A stretch of DNA of 64,000 nucleotides from MGML01 sp034416335 (GTDB taxonomy: Bacteria; Chloroflexota; Dehalococcoidia; Dehalococcoidales; UBA2162): positions 1-64,000 of the forward strand of contig DAOULV010000017.1 in assembly GCA_034416335.1 (NCBI GenBank). Direction: 5' to 3'. The position numbers were made by a program, and so were the translations under genes. The stretch's first letter is position 1. Each line of letters opens with the position of its first letter. This document shows, in pieces, positions 35,796-44,052 of this stretch. The notes beneath the pieces are model-generated. The model searched no databases and had not been told where the DNA came from. It saw nothing but the letters and a program-made list of their open reading frames with translations.

Positions 35796-35846
35796 CTCTT
35801 TTGGAAAGTAGCTGCTGTTAAATCAACGAACTGGAAGGAGTTATTG

Positions 35847-36605
35847 ATGGGTAAACTCGATAAAAAGGTTGCTCTGGTAACAGGTTCGGCACATTCGATC
35901 GGCAAAGCTATCTCCATCGGTTTGGCGCGTGAAGGAGCGGACGTGGTTATCGCCGATATGGAAGTCGCGGGACTGAATAAAACCGCGGAAGAAATAACAG
36001 CCCTTGGCGTACAGGTACTGCCGGTAGAGACGAACGTACTGCAAGCCGAGCAGATAGAAGCCCTCTTCGCGAAAGCAATGGAAAAATTCGGTCGGGTTGA
36101 TATCCTGGTGAACTGCGCCGGGATTTTCAACGGCGGACCTGTGGATGAACTTGAAGTAGATACAATTGACGCAGTTTTAGGAACAAACCTGCGTGCGCCT
36201 TTTCTCTGTATCCGTTCTGTCTTTCCAATCATGAAAAAGCAGGGTGGGGGACGGATAATCAATATCGGCAGTATCTCAGCTAAGCGGCCGAGGATGTTCA
36301 GCACCCCGTATAGCACGGCTAAGTTCGGATTGACCGGTCTGACAAATGCTGTTGCTCTCGAAGGCCGTGAACACGGAATAAACTGCGGGATACTTCATCC
36401 GGGAGAAGTAACCAGGGACAGGCAGCCGGTTATGCCCCCGGGCTTTACGCCTCCTGCGGGATACAAACCGCCCGGACCGATGGAAACCATGTCGACCGAG
36501 GAGATTGCGGCTGCGGCCGTATATATGGCGACCTGCCCTCCGAACGTGAACGTTCTCGAGTTGATACAGCTTCCCATCCAGCAGCCGTATCTTGGCCGTG
36601 GATAA
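35847..36605 (+). CDS. Short-chain dehydrogenase/reductase
   Basis: 252 residues from the ATG that follows GGAAGGAG (an in-frame TTG lies one codon upstream). Classical SDR layout: cofactor motif TGSAHSIGKA (residues 11-20; His-Ser in place of the usual Gly-Ile neighbourhood), Asp in IADM that hints at NAD preference, NCAG, catalytic Ser in GSIS and Tyr155/Lys159 in YSTAK. The C-terminal part has a proline-rich insert (PPGFTPPAGYKPP). Substrate unknown. A single-gene unit with a strong terminator. Confidence 0.9.
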   Translation: MGKLDKKVALVTGSAHSIGKAISIGLAREGADVVIADMEVAGLNKTAEEITALGVQVLPVETNVLQAEQIEALFAKAMEKFGRVDILVNCAGIFNGGPVDELEVDTIDAVLGTNLRAPFLCIRSVFPIMKKQGGGRIINIGSISAKRPRMFSTPYSTAKFGLTGLTNAVALEGREHGINCGILHPGEVTRDRQPVMPPGFTPPAGYKPPGPMETMSTEEIAAAAVYMATCPPNVNVLELIQLPIQQPYLGRG

Positions 36606-36626
36606 TAAATACCTCACTGGAAATGA

Positions 36627-36660
36627 AAAGCAGCCCCGGGATTTCCCGGGGCTGCTTTGT
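36627..36660 (+). terminator. Terminator after the SDR gene
   Basis: A 14-bp perfect stem AAAGCAGCCCCGGG with an ATTT loop, ending in CTTTGT. Confidence 0.9.
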
Positions 36661-36678
36661 CTCAATTGATTTGGAACC

Positions 36679-36770
36679 ATACCGTTGAAAAACGGTATCC
36701 AGTATCTATTACATCAGGAGAGGATCTGACTATTCGAGAGTCAACTGGATCCCGGCTTTTGCCGGTATGG
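36679..36770. repeat. Palindromic REP-like intergenic elements
   Basis: Contains ATACCGTT-GAAA-AACGGTAT and a TGGATCCCGGC...GCCGG palindrome. The latter has the look of the dispersed extragenic palindromes found in many genomes; copy number cannot be judged from one window. Confidence 0.45.
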
Positions 36771-36780
36771 AGGATATATT

Positions 36781-36807
36781 AAAAAGGGGCGGCATCGCCC
36801 CCTTTTT
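36781..36807 (-). terminator. Terminator after the UGSC/TrxR operon
   Basis: A GC-rich stem (GGGGCG/CGCCCC) with a GCAT loop, flanked by AAAAA and TTTTT, 20 bases past the TrxR stop. Confidence 0.8.
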
Positions 36808-36826
36808 AATAATCGTTGAAAACAGC

Positions 36827-37750
36827 TCAATCAAGCCTTTGCAGGTATCTCTGGGCTGACATTCCGGCTGCCGCTCCGTCACCTACTGCCGCCGATACCT
36901 GTCTGGGTGAATTACTGCGTATATCGCCGGCGGCGAATACACCCGGTACCTCCGATTCCATCCACCCGTTAACGATAATCTGACCGCCTTCATCCAGCGG
37001 TACTACCCCCTGCAGGTAGCCGGTGTTGGGGTCGAGTCCGACGTGAACAAGTACACCGTCGACTTTCATCGTCTCTTTCTGACCGGTCTCATCGGAAACA
37101 ACGTCTATTCCCTCAACAGTATTTCCACCGGTTATAGCCTGTACCTTCATACCGGTGTGTACTTCGAGTTTGGGATTCTGAGCTACCCTATCCTGAAGAA
37201 TCGCCGTGGCATTCAGTTTCGGCATAGCTTCTATCACTATTACTTTCGATGCAATCTTTGTCAGATATAATGCTTCCGTAATGCCGGAATCACCTCCTCC
37301 GCACACGGCAACCGACTGTCCGGCGAACTGGCCGCCGTCGCAGAAGGCGCAGCCGATAACGCCCCTGTCCCGAAATTCTTCCTCGCCGGGAACACCCAGC
37401 TTTTTCGGTACGGAACCGCCGGCAAAGATAATAGCTGACGAGGTATAGGTTGTCCCGTCGGAACAGGTAACCCACTTGTTGCTTGAAGAGACCTGCACCG
37501 AATTGACGGTGGCTCGTTTCATTTCCACCCCGTATTTCCTGGCCTGTTCCATCATCTCCATACCGAGCTGGGAGCCAATTACTCCCTCGGAAAATCCGGG
37601 GTAGTTTTCGATCATCTCTATGTTCATAATGTATCCGCCGTATCCCTCCTTTTCCAGCAGGAGGGTACGCCAGTTTCCGCGGCTGAGGTATATACCTGCC
37701 GTCAGTCCGGCAGGCCCACCGCCGATAATTATTGCATCCCAGTCAGGCAT
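36827..37750 (-). CDS. Thioredoxin-reductase-like flavoprotein
   Basis: 307 residues, the length of low-molecular-weight thioredoxin reductases. FAD site IIIGGGPAGLTAGIYLS near the N-terminus, NAD(P)-site VAVCGGGDSGITEALYL, redox-active Cys134 and Cys137 (CAFC where most TrxB have CATC), and GVFAAGDIRS near the C-terminus. It would pass electrons from NAD(P)H through FAD to a dithiol partner. The gene directly upstream (25 bases) codes for a selenoprotein, so that protein could be its partner. Start preceded by AAAGGAG. Confidence 0.9.
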   Translation of the reverse strand: MPDWDAIIIGGGPAGLTAGIYLSRGNWRTLLLEKEGYGGYIMNIEMIENYPGFSEGVIGSQLGMEMMEQARKYGVEMKRATVNSVQVSSSNKWVTCSDGTTYTSSAIIFAGGSVPKKLGVPGEEEFRDRGVIGCAFCDGGQFAGQSVAVCGGGDSGITEALYLTKIASKVIVIEAMPKLNATAILQDRVAQNPKLEVHTGMKVQAITGGNTVEGIDVVSDETGQKETMKVDGVLVHVGLDPNTGYLQGVVPLDEGGQIIVNGWMESEVPGVFAAGDIRSNSPRQVSAAVGDGAAAGMSAQRYLQRLD

Positions 37751-37775
37751 ATCTAAACTCCTTTCAAGAAGGCTG

Positions 37776-39554
37776 CTATTTTTCCGAACCGGCCCTGGTA
37801 AGTGTCGCCCCGGTTATCCGCTTCGTCATCAGTGCGGTGTGGTTATAAGGAGGCAGGCGGTAGTAACTGAAGGAGAAAGCACAGCCCGGTGCCCCACCGC
37901 ATACGAACAGGTGGACGTTTTCCGGCGACATCATAACCGGTACTTTTCCACCCGGTTTCAGAACGTCTTTAAAAAATGCCTTTCTTTCAGACGGGACAAT
38001 TCCCATGTCCATCGCTATCTCTATAGCCGTGACTTCCTCGGGTTTCAGTTCATCATAATCGTAGGAAGCGCGGGAATATATTTCTTCCTGGAGTTTTTCC
38101 TGGTTGTAACCCATTTTGTTGAACTCCGAGACCAGTTCCGGGAAGAGGATTATCAGGTGGTTCTGGCTTCCCTGCCCGGAGCCGGGTATCGGTCCGACAC
38201 CTTTATTCCTCCACTCCATAAGTAGTCGCCTGTCCCGATTTTTTATATCGTTGCCCATCCTGTCCAGAATTTCTTCGGCATTCCAGGTCCCGATAAGTCC
38301 GCCGTAGAAGTGTTGCATCGGGCTGGCGCTGTGTATCGATGCTACCGTTACACAGCTGTCTTCCGCTTTGAATCCGCGATTGACGTGGTAGGGTTCCCAG
38401 CGGCTCATTTCAGAATTTTCTGCAACGGTGAAGAAAGTGTGCGGTGATATGCGTCCGGTCAGTCCCATATCATTCATCGCCGGCCAGATATGGCCGATAT
38501 TAAGTGTTGCCAGCCGGACAGCGCGACCAATAGTATTATTTGCCCTCCAGCCGTGCCCCATAAAACCGATACCCGACTGCATTTCTATCTCTTTGGCTAT
38601 AGGACCGCTGACAACAATCAGGAGGTTAAATGAACCTGCCGACAGCAGGACATGCCTGTCATCGAAAGTTTCATCGGTAAGGGCTTCCATAATGGCAATA
38701 ATCACCGGCAGGTATTCAGGTCTGGCACCTGCCATCACCGCATTGACAGCTATTTTCTCAATTGTGGCAACACCCAGTTTCGGGCTTACCTTGCCCAGCA
38801 CTTCATCCGGTGAACGGTTTGTACCGGAAAGCATCCACTTGACCCGTTCCCCGGTAGGAGGGACCATCGGCAGGCCGTCACCCCACAGATTGTCGAGATA
38901 TGTCTGGTTAAACTTTTCAGCGGCTGTCTCATATGACTCGCCGGTAATGGTTACGAGTTTTGATTCTTCAGGCTCCTTTTTTACCGGACCGGCTGACTCG
39001 TCCGGTGCCAGAGGTCTGGTCAGGGCATCTATAAGCTCATCTATAATACCCTCTGCTACCGGTCTGACTTCCTCGACACTGGCTCTCAACCGGTAGAATT
39101 CGGTGGATGTGACGATGCGGTATCTGACGGTGGGCATCGCATTGTCTTCGGCTGCCGAGACCGCAGCTTCTCTGAATGTATCGCACGGGATGAAGACACC
39201 TGGTATTCCGCGTTTTTCCAGTTTTATTGTACCGGCGACGCCGGCAAAGGTACAGGACCCTCAGTCACCTATCGCATAGATGAATGCGTCGATGTCCGAA
39301 ACGAAGTCATCAACCTCTTCGTCGCGTATCTCAAAGGCGCCCGTCAGGTGTTTCGTCGTTATATCCGGGTACCTCTTTTTCAGCAGTTCCTCGATTGCCG
39401 TAAAGAAATTGTCCACGCCCTGCTTTCCGTTGGAATAAAGACCGATTTTCTTACCTTCGAGAGCCTCGAGTCGTGGAGATGGGACATATACCGGCGGCGG
39501 TTCGATTTCACCGCGAGGGTTGTATAATTCCAGGCTAAGCATTTCTTGACTCAT
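37776..39554 (-). CDS. UGSC-family selenoprotein (in-frame UGA = selenocysteine)
   Basis: A 592-residue protein read through TGA at 39261-39263. The context is FIYAIGD-U-GSCTFAG, and U-G-S-C is the motif after which the UGSC family is named, so Sec98 is expected. Both halves are in one frame, no frameshift is needed, and a hairpin follows the UGA. The region after it has FIPCDTFREAA and, much later, VCGGAPGCAFSFSYY. The U..C spacing (U98, C101) resembles a redox-active selenenylsulfide. Biochemical role not established. It is the first gene of an operon with the TrxR-like gene. Start preceded by GAAGGAG. A plain gene caller would split it into a 97-residue piece and a 453-residue piece and lose the motif. 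Confidence 0.92.
39228..39263 (-). promoter_or_regulatory. Selenocysteine UGA codon and candidate SECIS in the UGSC gene
   Basis: After the TGA and six bases come TGTA, a CCTTTG bulge, a CCGGC-GTC-GCCGG stem-loop and TACA closing the outer stem. The apical loop starts with G, as in bacterial SECIS elements. Less canonical than the fdhA one. Confidence 0.7.
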
Positions 39555-39612
39555 ATCCTGACTCCTTCAGAGTGTAAAAATACGATAGATAAATAGAGAA
39601 AATGTTTTAATA

Positions 39613-39641
39613 ATTATGGCTTCACGTCTGTGGGATGTCAA
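39613..39641 (-). promoter_or_regulatory. Promoter of the UGSC/TrxR operon
   Basis: Minus strand TTGACA, 17-bp spacer, CATAAT. Confidence 0.6.
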
Positions 39642-39701
39642 TAAAATTTGCCTTAAAGTCCTTTGTTATAGAGATTTCATTGGCCTTTTTACGAACACCT
39701 C

Positions 39702-39730
39702 TTGACAATATCCTAGATCCCTATTAAAAT
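39702..39730 (+). promoter_or_regulatory. Promoter of padR
   Basis: TTGACA, 17-bp spacer, TAAAAT, close to consensus. Confidence 0.7.
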
Positions 39731-39766
39731 ATATCAAGATATATCGTGATATTATTAGATATATCT
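39729..39766 (+). promoter_or_regulatory. Candidate PadR operator
   Basis: Repeated ATATATC/GATAT elements at the expected transcription start, including the palindromes ATATCGTGATAT (39741-39752) and AGATATATCT (39757-39766). PadR proteins bind such AT-rich inverted repeats at their own promoters. Confidence 0.55.
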
Positions 39767-39796
39767 ATAGTAAGGGAATTTTGCAGGAGGTCTGAA

Positions 39797-40306
39797 ATGT
39801 TTAGAGAACATAGAAACAGGAGGGAAAGGTTTTTCGGAAGTCGTCCCAGGGAAAGCTCTTTCCAGAAGGGCGACCTTAAATACGTGATCCTTGATTTACT
39901 TAAAGATAAACCGAGACATGGTTATGAAATAATAAGGGAACTGGAAGAAACATCTCACGGACTGTACAAACCCAGTCCCGGTGCGGTATATCCGACACTC
40001 CAGATGCTCGAAGACCTTGAATATGCCGTGTGTACCGAACAGGACGGGAAAAAAGTCTATTCGATTACAGAAAACGGTATTAAGTTTCTTGAAGAGCGGA
40101 AAGACCAGGCAAACGGGGTTAAAACCCAGATGAAAAACCGATGGGGCTTCAGGAATATCGGCAGAATGGCGATGATAATGAAAGAATACCGTTCCCTGGA
40201 AAACCTTCTCGGCAGGGCAATCAGAAATCTGGATGAAGACAGAGCGAAAGAGATAAAAAGTGTTCTTACCCGGGCATACGATGAAATAGAAGATATACTC
40301 CGGTAG
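39797..40306 (+). CDS. PadR family transcriptional regulator
   Basis: 169 residues from the ATG preceded by GGAGG; an upstream in-frame ATG at 39746 overlaps the operator and is unlikely. Winged-helix part: LKYVILDLLKDKPRHGYEII and PSPGAVYPTLQMLEDL, then the wing DGKKVYSITENG. The C-terminal half is the helical dimer part. Usually a repressor of its own operon that responds to a small molecule. The next gene, 16 bases away, is a methyltransferase. Confidence 0.93.
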   Translation: MFREHRNRRERFFGSRPRESSFQKGDLKYVILDLLKDKPRHGYEIIRELEETSHGLYKPSPGAVYPTLQMLEDLEYAVCTEQDGKKVYSITENGIKFLEERKDQANGVKTQMKNRWGFRNIGRMAMIMKEYRSLENLLGRAIRNLDEDRAKEIKSVLTRAYDEIEDILR

Positions 40307-40322
40307 AGGGAACAAATAGAAA

Positions 40323-40919
40323 GTGAAAACGGCGGATACTGTGTGCAAGTATAATTTCGGTCCCCGGGATTTCGATAATCCATCTTTCCTTTTTCTTCTC
40401 GAGGATTTTTTTAATAATCTGACTGGCGGCAGATTTACATATGCCCCTTATTACAGGACGTTTGAACTGAAGGGCTCTGAAAGTGTCATGGATTTTGGCT
40501 GCGGCGGCGGTATAGGTTCCCGAATTCTGGTAAAAATGCTGGATAAAGGGGGAAATCTCACCTGTGTAGATTTATCCGGTTACTGGCTGAAAAAAGCAGA
40601 GAAAAGGCTGATGAAATACTCGAATGTAGAATACCGGCAGGGTGATATCAGGGAGATGAATATTCCTGCTTCTTCTTTTGATGTTATTACTGTCCATCAC
40701 GTACTACACGATATCTTGCCCGAAATCAGGAAGGGGATAACACAAAAGCTATCGGATTTGTTGAAACCCGAAGGCAGGTTATTTATTAAGGAACCTTTGA
40801 AACCGTCACACGGTATACCTGTGGAAGAAATCCACTTTCTGTTTACACATACCGGTTTGAAAGAGAGCTACTCCGGTGAGGATAAATCCTGCTATACCGG
40901 AACTTATGTGAAGATATAA
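40323..40919 (+). CDS. Class I SAM-dependent methyltransferase
   Basis: 198 residues, GTG start. SAM-binding motif I VMDFGCGGGIGSRIL, acidic residue of motif II in LTCVDLSG, and motif IV FDVITVHHVLHD. The N-terminal FLLEDFFNNLTGG part is typical of small-molecule methyltransferases. Substrate unknown. Co-transcribed with padR, so possibly part of a response to a toxic compound. Terminator follows. Confidence 0.88.
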   Translation: MKTADTVCKYNFGPRDFDNPSFLFLLEDFFNNLTGGRFTYAPYYRTFELKGSESVMDFGCGGGIGSRILVKMLDKGGNLTCVDLSGYWLKKAEKRLMKYSNVEYRQGDIREMNIPASSFDVITVHHVLHDILPEIRKGITQKLSDLLKPEGRLFIKEPLKPSHGIPVEEIHFLFTHTGLKESYSGEDKSCYTGTYVKI

Positions 40920-40943
40920 ACCTGACCGAATTCAAATTAAGCA

Positions 40944-40972
40944 GCGGCCGGTAATTCACCGGCCGCCTTTTT
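40944..40972 (+). terminator. Terminator of the padR operon
   Basis: A 9-bp stem GCGGCCGGT/ACCGGCCGC with an AATTC loop, then CTTTTT. Confidence 0.92.
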
Positions 40973-41027
40973 ATGGGGCGGGTACCCCACGATATGATAG
41001 CTAATACAGGGATTATTCGGTTATCAT

Positions 41028-41060
41028 CCTTTACGAAACCTTTACAAAACCTTTATGAAA
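41028..41060 (+). repeat. Three 11-bp direct repeats upstream of the pseudo-receiver gene
   Basis: CCTTTACGAAA, CCTTTACAAAA and CCTTTATGAAA follow one another without gaps, then a degenerate fourth unit. Head-to-tail 11-bp repeats are the usual layout of OmpR/PhoB-type regulator sites. Same architecture at 59306-59338. Confidence 0.75.
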
Positions 41061-41134
41061 TATTTATCAATTTTATACTCGTATTTATAAGAGTATTGTA
41101 TATTAAAGCATAGAATATTTCAGGAAGCGGGATT

Positions 41135-41920
41135 ATGGAGAAGATAAGCGTTTTTCTGGCTGATTGGCAGGTCCTGTTCAGGGAGGGGATTCACTTTACG
41201 CTTTCAGGGGAAGAGGATCTGATAGTAACAGGAGAGACGACAAATAACGAAGAAGCACTGGAGTTTATAATCAAAAATCCCCCCCGCATTGCCATCGTGA
41301 ACATCAATCACGATGATTTATCAGGAATCAGACTTACACGGAACATCAGGCAAAATCTGCCTTTCGTCTCGGTTATTCTGGTAATAGATACCGATAACAT
41401 AGACCAGCGTTATTCAGCCTTGAAGTGCGGAGCTACCTCCTGCGTTACCAAGGATATAGACCCTGAAGAACTGGTCGACCTGGTAAGGCGGATTGCCGGA
41501 GGGGCCGAACCGATCAGTCAGGAAATACTCAGGCCGGAAATCGCCGGTTATATAATCGATGATTTTGATAATTTCACCTTACTGAACAAGGAGGTGGATA
41601 ACCTTCTGGCGAATCTTTCGACACGTGAGATTGAAATACTGCAGTACATAAAAGAGACAGACAATCCACAGGGAATTGCTTCATCCCTCGGAATCACGGA
41701 CGAAATATTAAATGAATCCCTTGGTGTTATAAGGCAAAAACTCGAGGCAAATGAACACAGTCGTGAAGTCGTCGAGGCTTCTCAGAAAGCCCTGTCGTCG
41801 GTAATAAAGAGAACCAGGCGCAGTAAATCGTCCGAAGAATATATTACCAAGGAAGAATTCGATGCCTTCAGGGAGAGTTTAAAGGAACACTTCAGGGCTT
41901 TTACCGATAAGGAAGTATAA
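41135..41920 (+). CDS. NarL-like response regulator with degenerate receiver and helix-turn-helix
   Basis: 261 residues. The fold of a NarL/FixJ regulator is recognisable (FLADWQVLFREGI, KCGATSCVTKDIDPEELV). However, the phosphoacceptor is Asn56 (IAIVNINHDDLSG) and one residue of the acidic pair is Ala. The second half starts like a LuxR-type HTH (LSTREIEILQYIKE), but the recognition helix is not the usual NTVKTH; it reads GITDEILNESLG. A charged tail (residues 220-261) is extra. Probably a phosphorylation-independent pseudo-receiver, perhaps a partner of other regulators. It precedes the prepilin peptidase gene. Start preceded by AGGAAG. Confidence 0.82.
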   Translation: MEKISVFLADWQVLFREGIHFTLSGEEDLIVTGETTNNEEALEFIIKNPPRIAIVNINHDDLSGIRLTRNIRQNLPFVSVILVIDTDNIDQRYSALKCGATSCVTKDIDPEELVDLVRRIAGGAEPISQEILRPEIAGYIIDDFDNFTLLNKEVDNLLANLSTREIEILQYIKETDNPQGIASSLGITDEILNESLGVIRQKLEANEHSREVVEASQKALSSVIKRTRRSKSSEEYITKEEFDAFRESLKEHFRAFTDKEV

Positions 41921-42007
41921 CTCGCGTGGAAAAGCTAAACTTGAAGTCATCCATCAAGTTACCATAAACTTAGCAGAGAATCATTCGGCACAGGGAAAGA
42001 ACCAGAT

Positions 42008-42814
42008 TTGTTTATAGCATTAGCAACAGTATTCGGGTTATTTACAGGCAGTTTCCTCAATGTCTGTATCGACAGGCTGCCGAGGGGTGAATCTATTGTC
42101 TTTCCTCCTTCCCACTGTGAGTCCTGTAATCACAAACTTGGAGTTCTGGACCTGATACCGGTTTTCAGCTATGTTTTCCTGCGGGGGCACTGTCGCTACT
42201 GCCGGGCACATATACCGATCAGGCTGATGTTGGTGGAGTTTGTGACAGGAGCGCTTTTCGGATATTTTTTCTGGCAGTTCGGTTTTACCCTGGAATTGCT
42301 GGTGTTTATCATATACGGAAGTATATTAATCGTTATCTTCGTTATCGATCTCGAAAATCAGCTGGTACTTGATGTGATAGTATTCCCGGGAATGGTTATC
42401 GCTTTCGCGTTCGCCTTTTTCCGTCCGGAGATAGCAGGTCTGGATAGTCTGGGGAGCGGTAATGTTTATAACGCTGTGAGTCAGGCGGCCAGCAACGCTG
42501 CCGGGCAGGCTATAATTGCACTGCTGGGCGGAGCGCTTGGATTTGTAGCGATGTCTATTCCGTTCCTGATATACCCCAGTGGGATGGGAATGGGGGATAT
42601 CAAGCTGGCAGCCCTGGTAGGACTGATGACCGGATATCCATTGATAATACTCGCATTACTGATGTCATGGATTTCGGGCGGGATAATAGCCGGAATACTG
42701 CTTGCTCTTAAAATCAAAGGACGTAAAGACCCTATCCCGGCGGCCGTGTTTATGGTTGCGGCAGCGCTGGTAACTCTGCTATGGGGACAGGAAATCTGGT
42801 TATGGTACTTCTAG
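42008..42814 (+). CDS. pilD: Prepilin peptidase / N-methyltransferase (A24)
   Basis: 268 residues, TTG start. Membrane aspartyl protease that cleaves type IV prepilin leaders after Gly and methylates the new N-terminus. N-terminal GSFLNVCIDRLPRGESI, two zinc-type pairs CESC and CRYC, first catalytic Asp in VIDLENQLVLD and second in GMGMGDIKLAALVG; about eight membrane helices. It serves the pilins and minor pilins encoded in the following 10 kb. Confidence 0.95.
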   Translation: MFIALATVFGLFTGSFLNVCIDRLPRGESIVFPPSHCESCNHKLGVLDLIPVFSYVFLRGHCRYCRAHIPIRLMLVEFVTGALFGYFFWQFGFTLELLVFIIYGSILIVIFVIDLENQLVLDVIVFPGMVIAFAFAFFRPEIAGLDSLGSGNVYNAVSQAASNAAGQAIIALLGGALGFVAMSIPFLIYPSGMGMGDIKLAALVGLMTGYPLIILALLMSWISGGIIAGILLALKIKGRKDPIPAAVFMVAAALVTLLWGQEIWLWYF

Positions 42815-42875
42815 AATAGTCTGTGTTACTTGACATATATTAAATAGATAGCATATTTTAGTATCGGAGTCATAT

Positions 42876-44051
42876 ATGTTTGGTCGATATGAAAAGGAAG
42901 CGTATCAATTTTTAGCGGTATACCGCTTCCTTTCGTATGCTCTCGCCGTGATGTTCACCCAGATAAATTCTTCTCCGCTAATAACAAATATGCCGGAAGC
43001 CCAGATGTATATTATTCTGGGTATTCTGGGTGTATACACCGTTCTCCGGGTGTTCTCACCTTTGCGATGGCGCGAGAGAGGTACGATGACTTACCTCATA
43101 CTCCTTGGAGATTTTATTTTGTGTATCACGCTTGTCGTATACACAAACGGACTGAATAGCGTTTTCCTTCTTTATTCATTGACACCAATAATGACGGCAG
43201 CCCTCCTGTTCGAAGAAAGGGTAGCATTATCGCTGGCGGCGTCCGCTTCAATAATTCTATCGATAACCCACCTTGCCTTAAGCCAGCTTGCAGACAGGTG
43301 GACATGGATTATGCAGGGATATAATCTTACTCTTCTGGTTGTATATACCCTGTTCAGTTTCGTAGCTGCCGTTGTACCCTATCGGATCAACCTGAACATC
43401 AGACGTCGAATCGAAAGGGAAGCCATCATTGAAGAACGCAGAAGAATTGCCCGGGAAATACATGACGGCGTAGCCCAATCGCTGGGCTACCTGAATTTGA
43501 AAACAAAGATGGTCAGTGATTCGGTTTCATCGAACAACTCAGTCCAGGCGCTAAAGGAGATAAATGATATTCAGAAAGTAGTCCAGGATACATACGATGA
43601 TATAAGAGAGTCAATCGATCAACTCAGTCACGAGATAAGAAATTTGCCTATTATTTCAGCTTTAAACAGCTATGTTAATGAGTTTGGGAATAATAACGGT
43701 ATTAAAGTTGATTTCTTTTATCCCAAGCCTTTTCCACGGCTTTCCCCCGTGGCGGAACTGCAGTTACTCAGAATTGCCCAGGAATCGCTGACCAACGTCA
43801 GGAGGCACGCCTTCGCGACGGAAGTTGAGATAAAACTGGAAAACAGCGATGAAGTTATAGAAATGCTGGTGAAGGATAATGGGCAGGGCTTCAGTCTTGA
43901 GGACCTGGAAGAATCACCACCCGGCTACCATGGGCTGAATATAATTAAAGAAAGAGCCGAGACACTTGGTGGTGAACTGCATATTTCGACATCTCCCGGG
44001 GATGGAACAGCCCTGATGGTCAGTTTACCCCTGGATAAAGTGAGGTTGTGA
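42876..44051 (+). CDS. NarL-family sensor histidine kinase with membrane sensor domain
   Basis: 391 residues. Five or six membrane helices in residues 15-180 without a large extracellular loop, so it senses something in or near the membrane. HisKA_3 with phospho-His196 (RIAREIHDGVAQSLG), then the ATPase domain with an N-box (AQESLTNVRRHA), DNGQGF and GLNIIKERAETLGG. It is followed after one base by its response regulator. Confidence 0.93.
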   Translation: MFGRYEKEAYQFLAVYRFLSYALAVMFTQINSSPLITNMPEAQMYIILGILGVYTVLRVFSPLRWRERGTMTYLILLGDFILCITLVVYTNGLNSVFLLYSLTPIMTAALLFEERVALSLAASASIILSITHLALSQLADRWTWIMQGYNLTLLVVYTLFSFVAAVVPYRINLNIRRRIEREAIIEERRRIAREIHDGVAQSLGYLNLKTKMVSDSVSSNNSVQALKEINDIQKVVQDTYDDIRESIDQLSHEIRNLPIISALNSYVNEFGNNNGIKVDFFYPKPFPRLSPVAELQLLRIAQESLTNVRRHAFATEVEIKLENSDEVIEMLVKDNGQGFSLEDLEESPPGYHGLNIIKERAETLGGELHISTSPGDGTALMVSLPLDKVRL

Positions 44052-44052
44052 A

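Noticed and set aside
36679..36770. Miniature transposon
   Set aside because: Palindromes are present, but no flanking target-site duplication or second copy is visible in the window; called REP-like only.
39261..39263. TGA as a true stop, making a separate 97-residue gene
   Set aside because: Joining through the TGA restores the UGSC motif and the downstream part lacks its own ribosome site and start at the right place.
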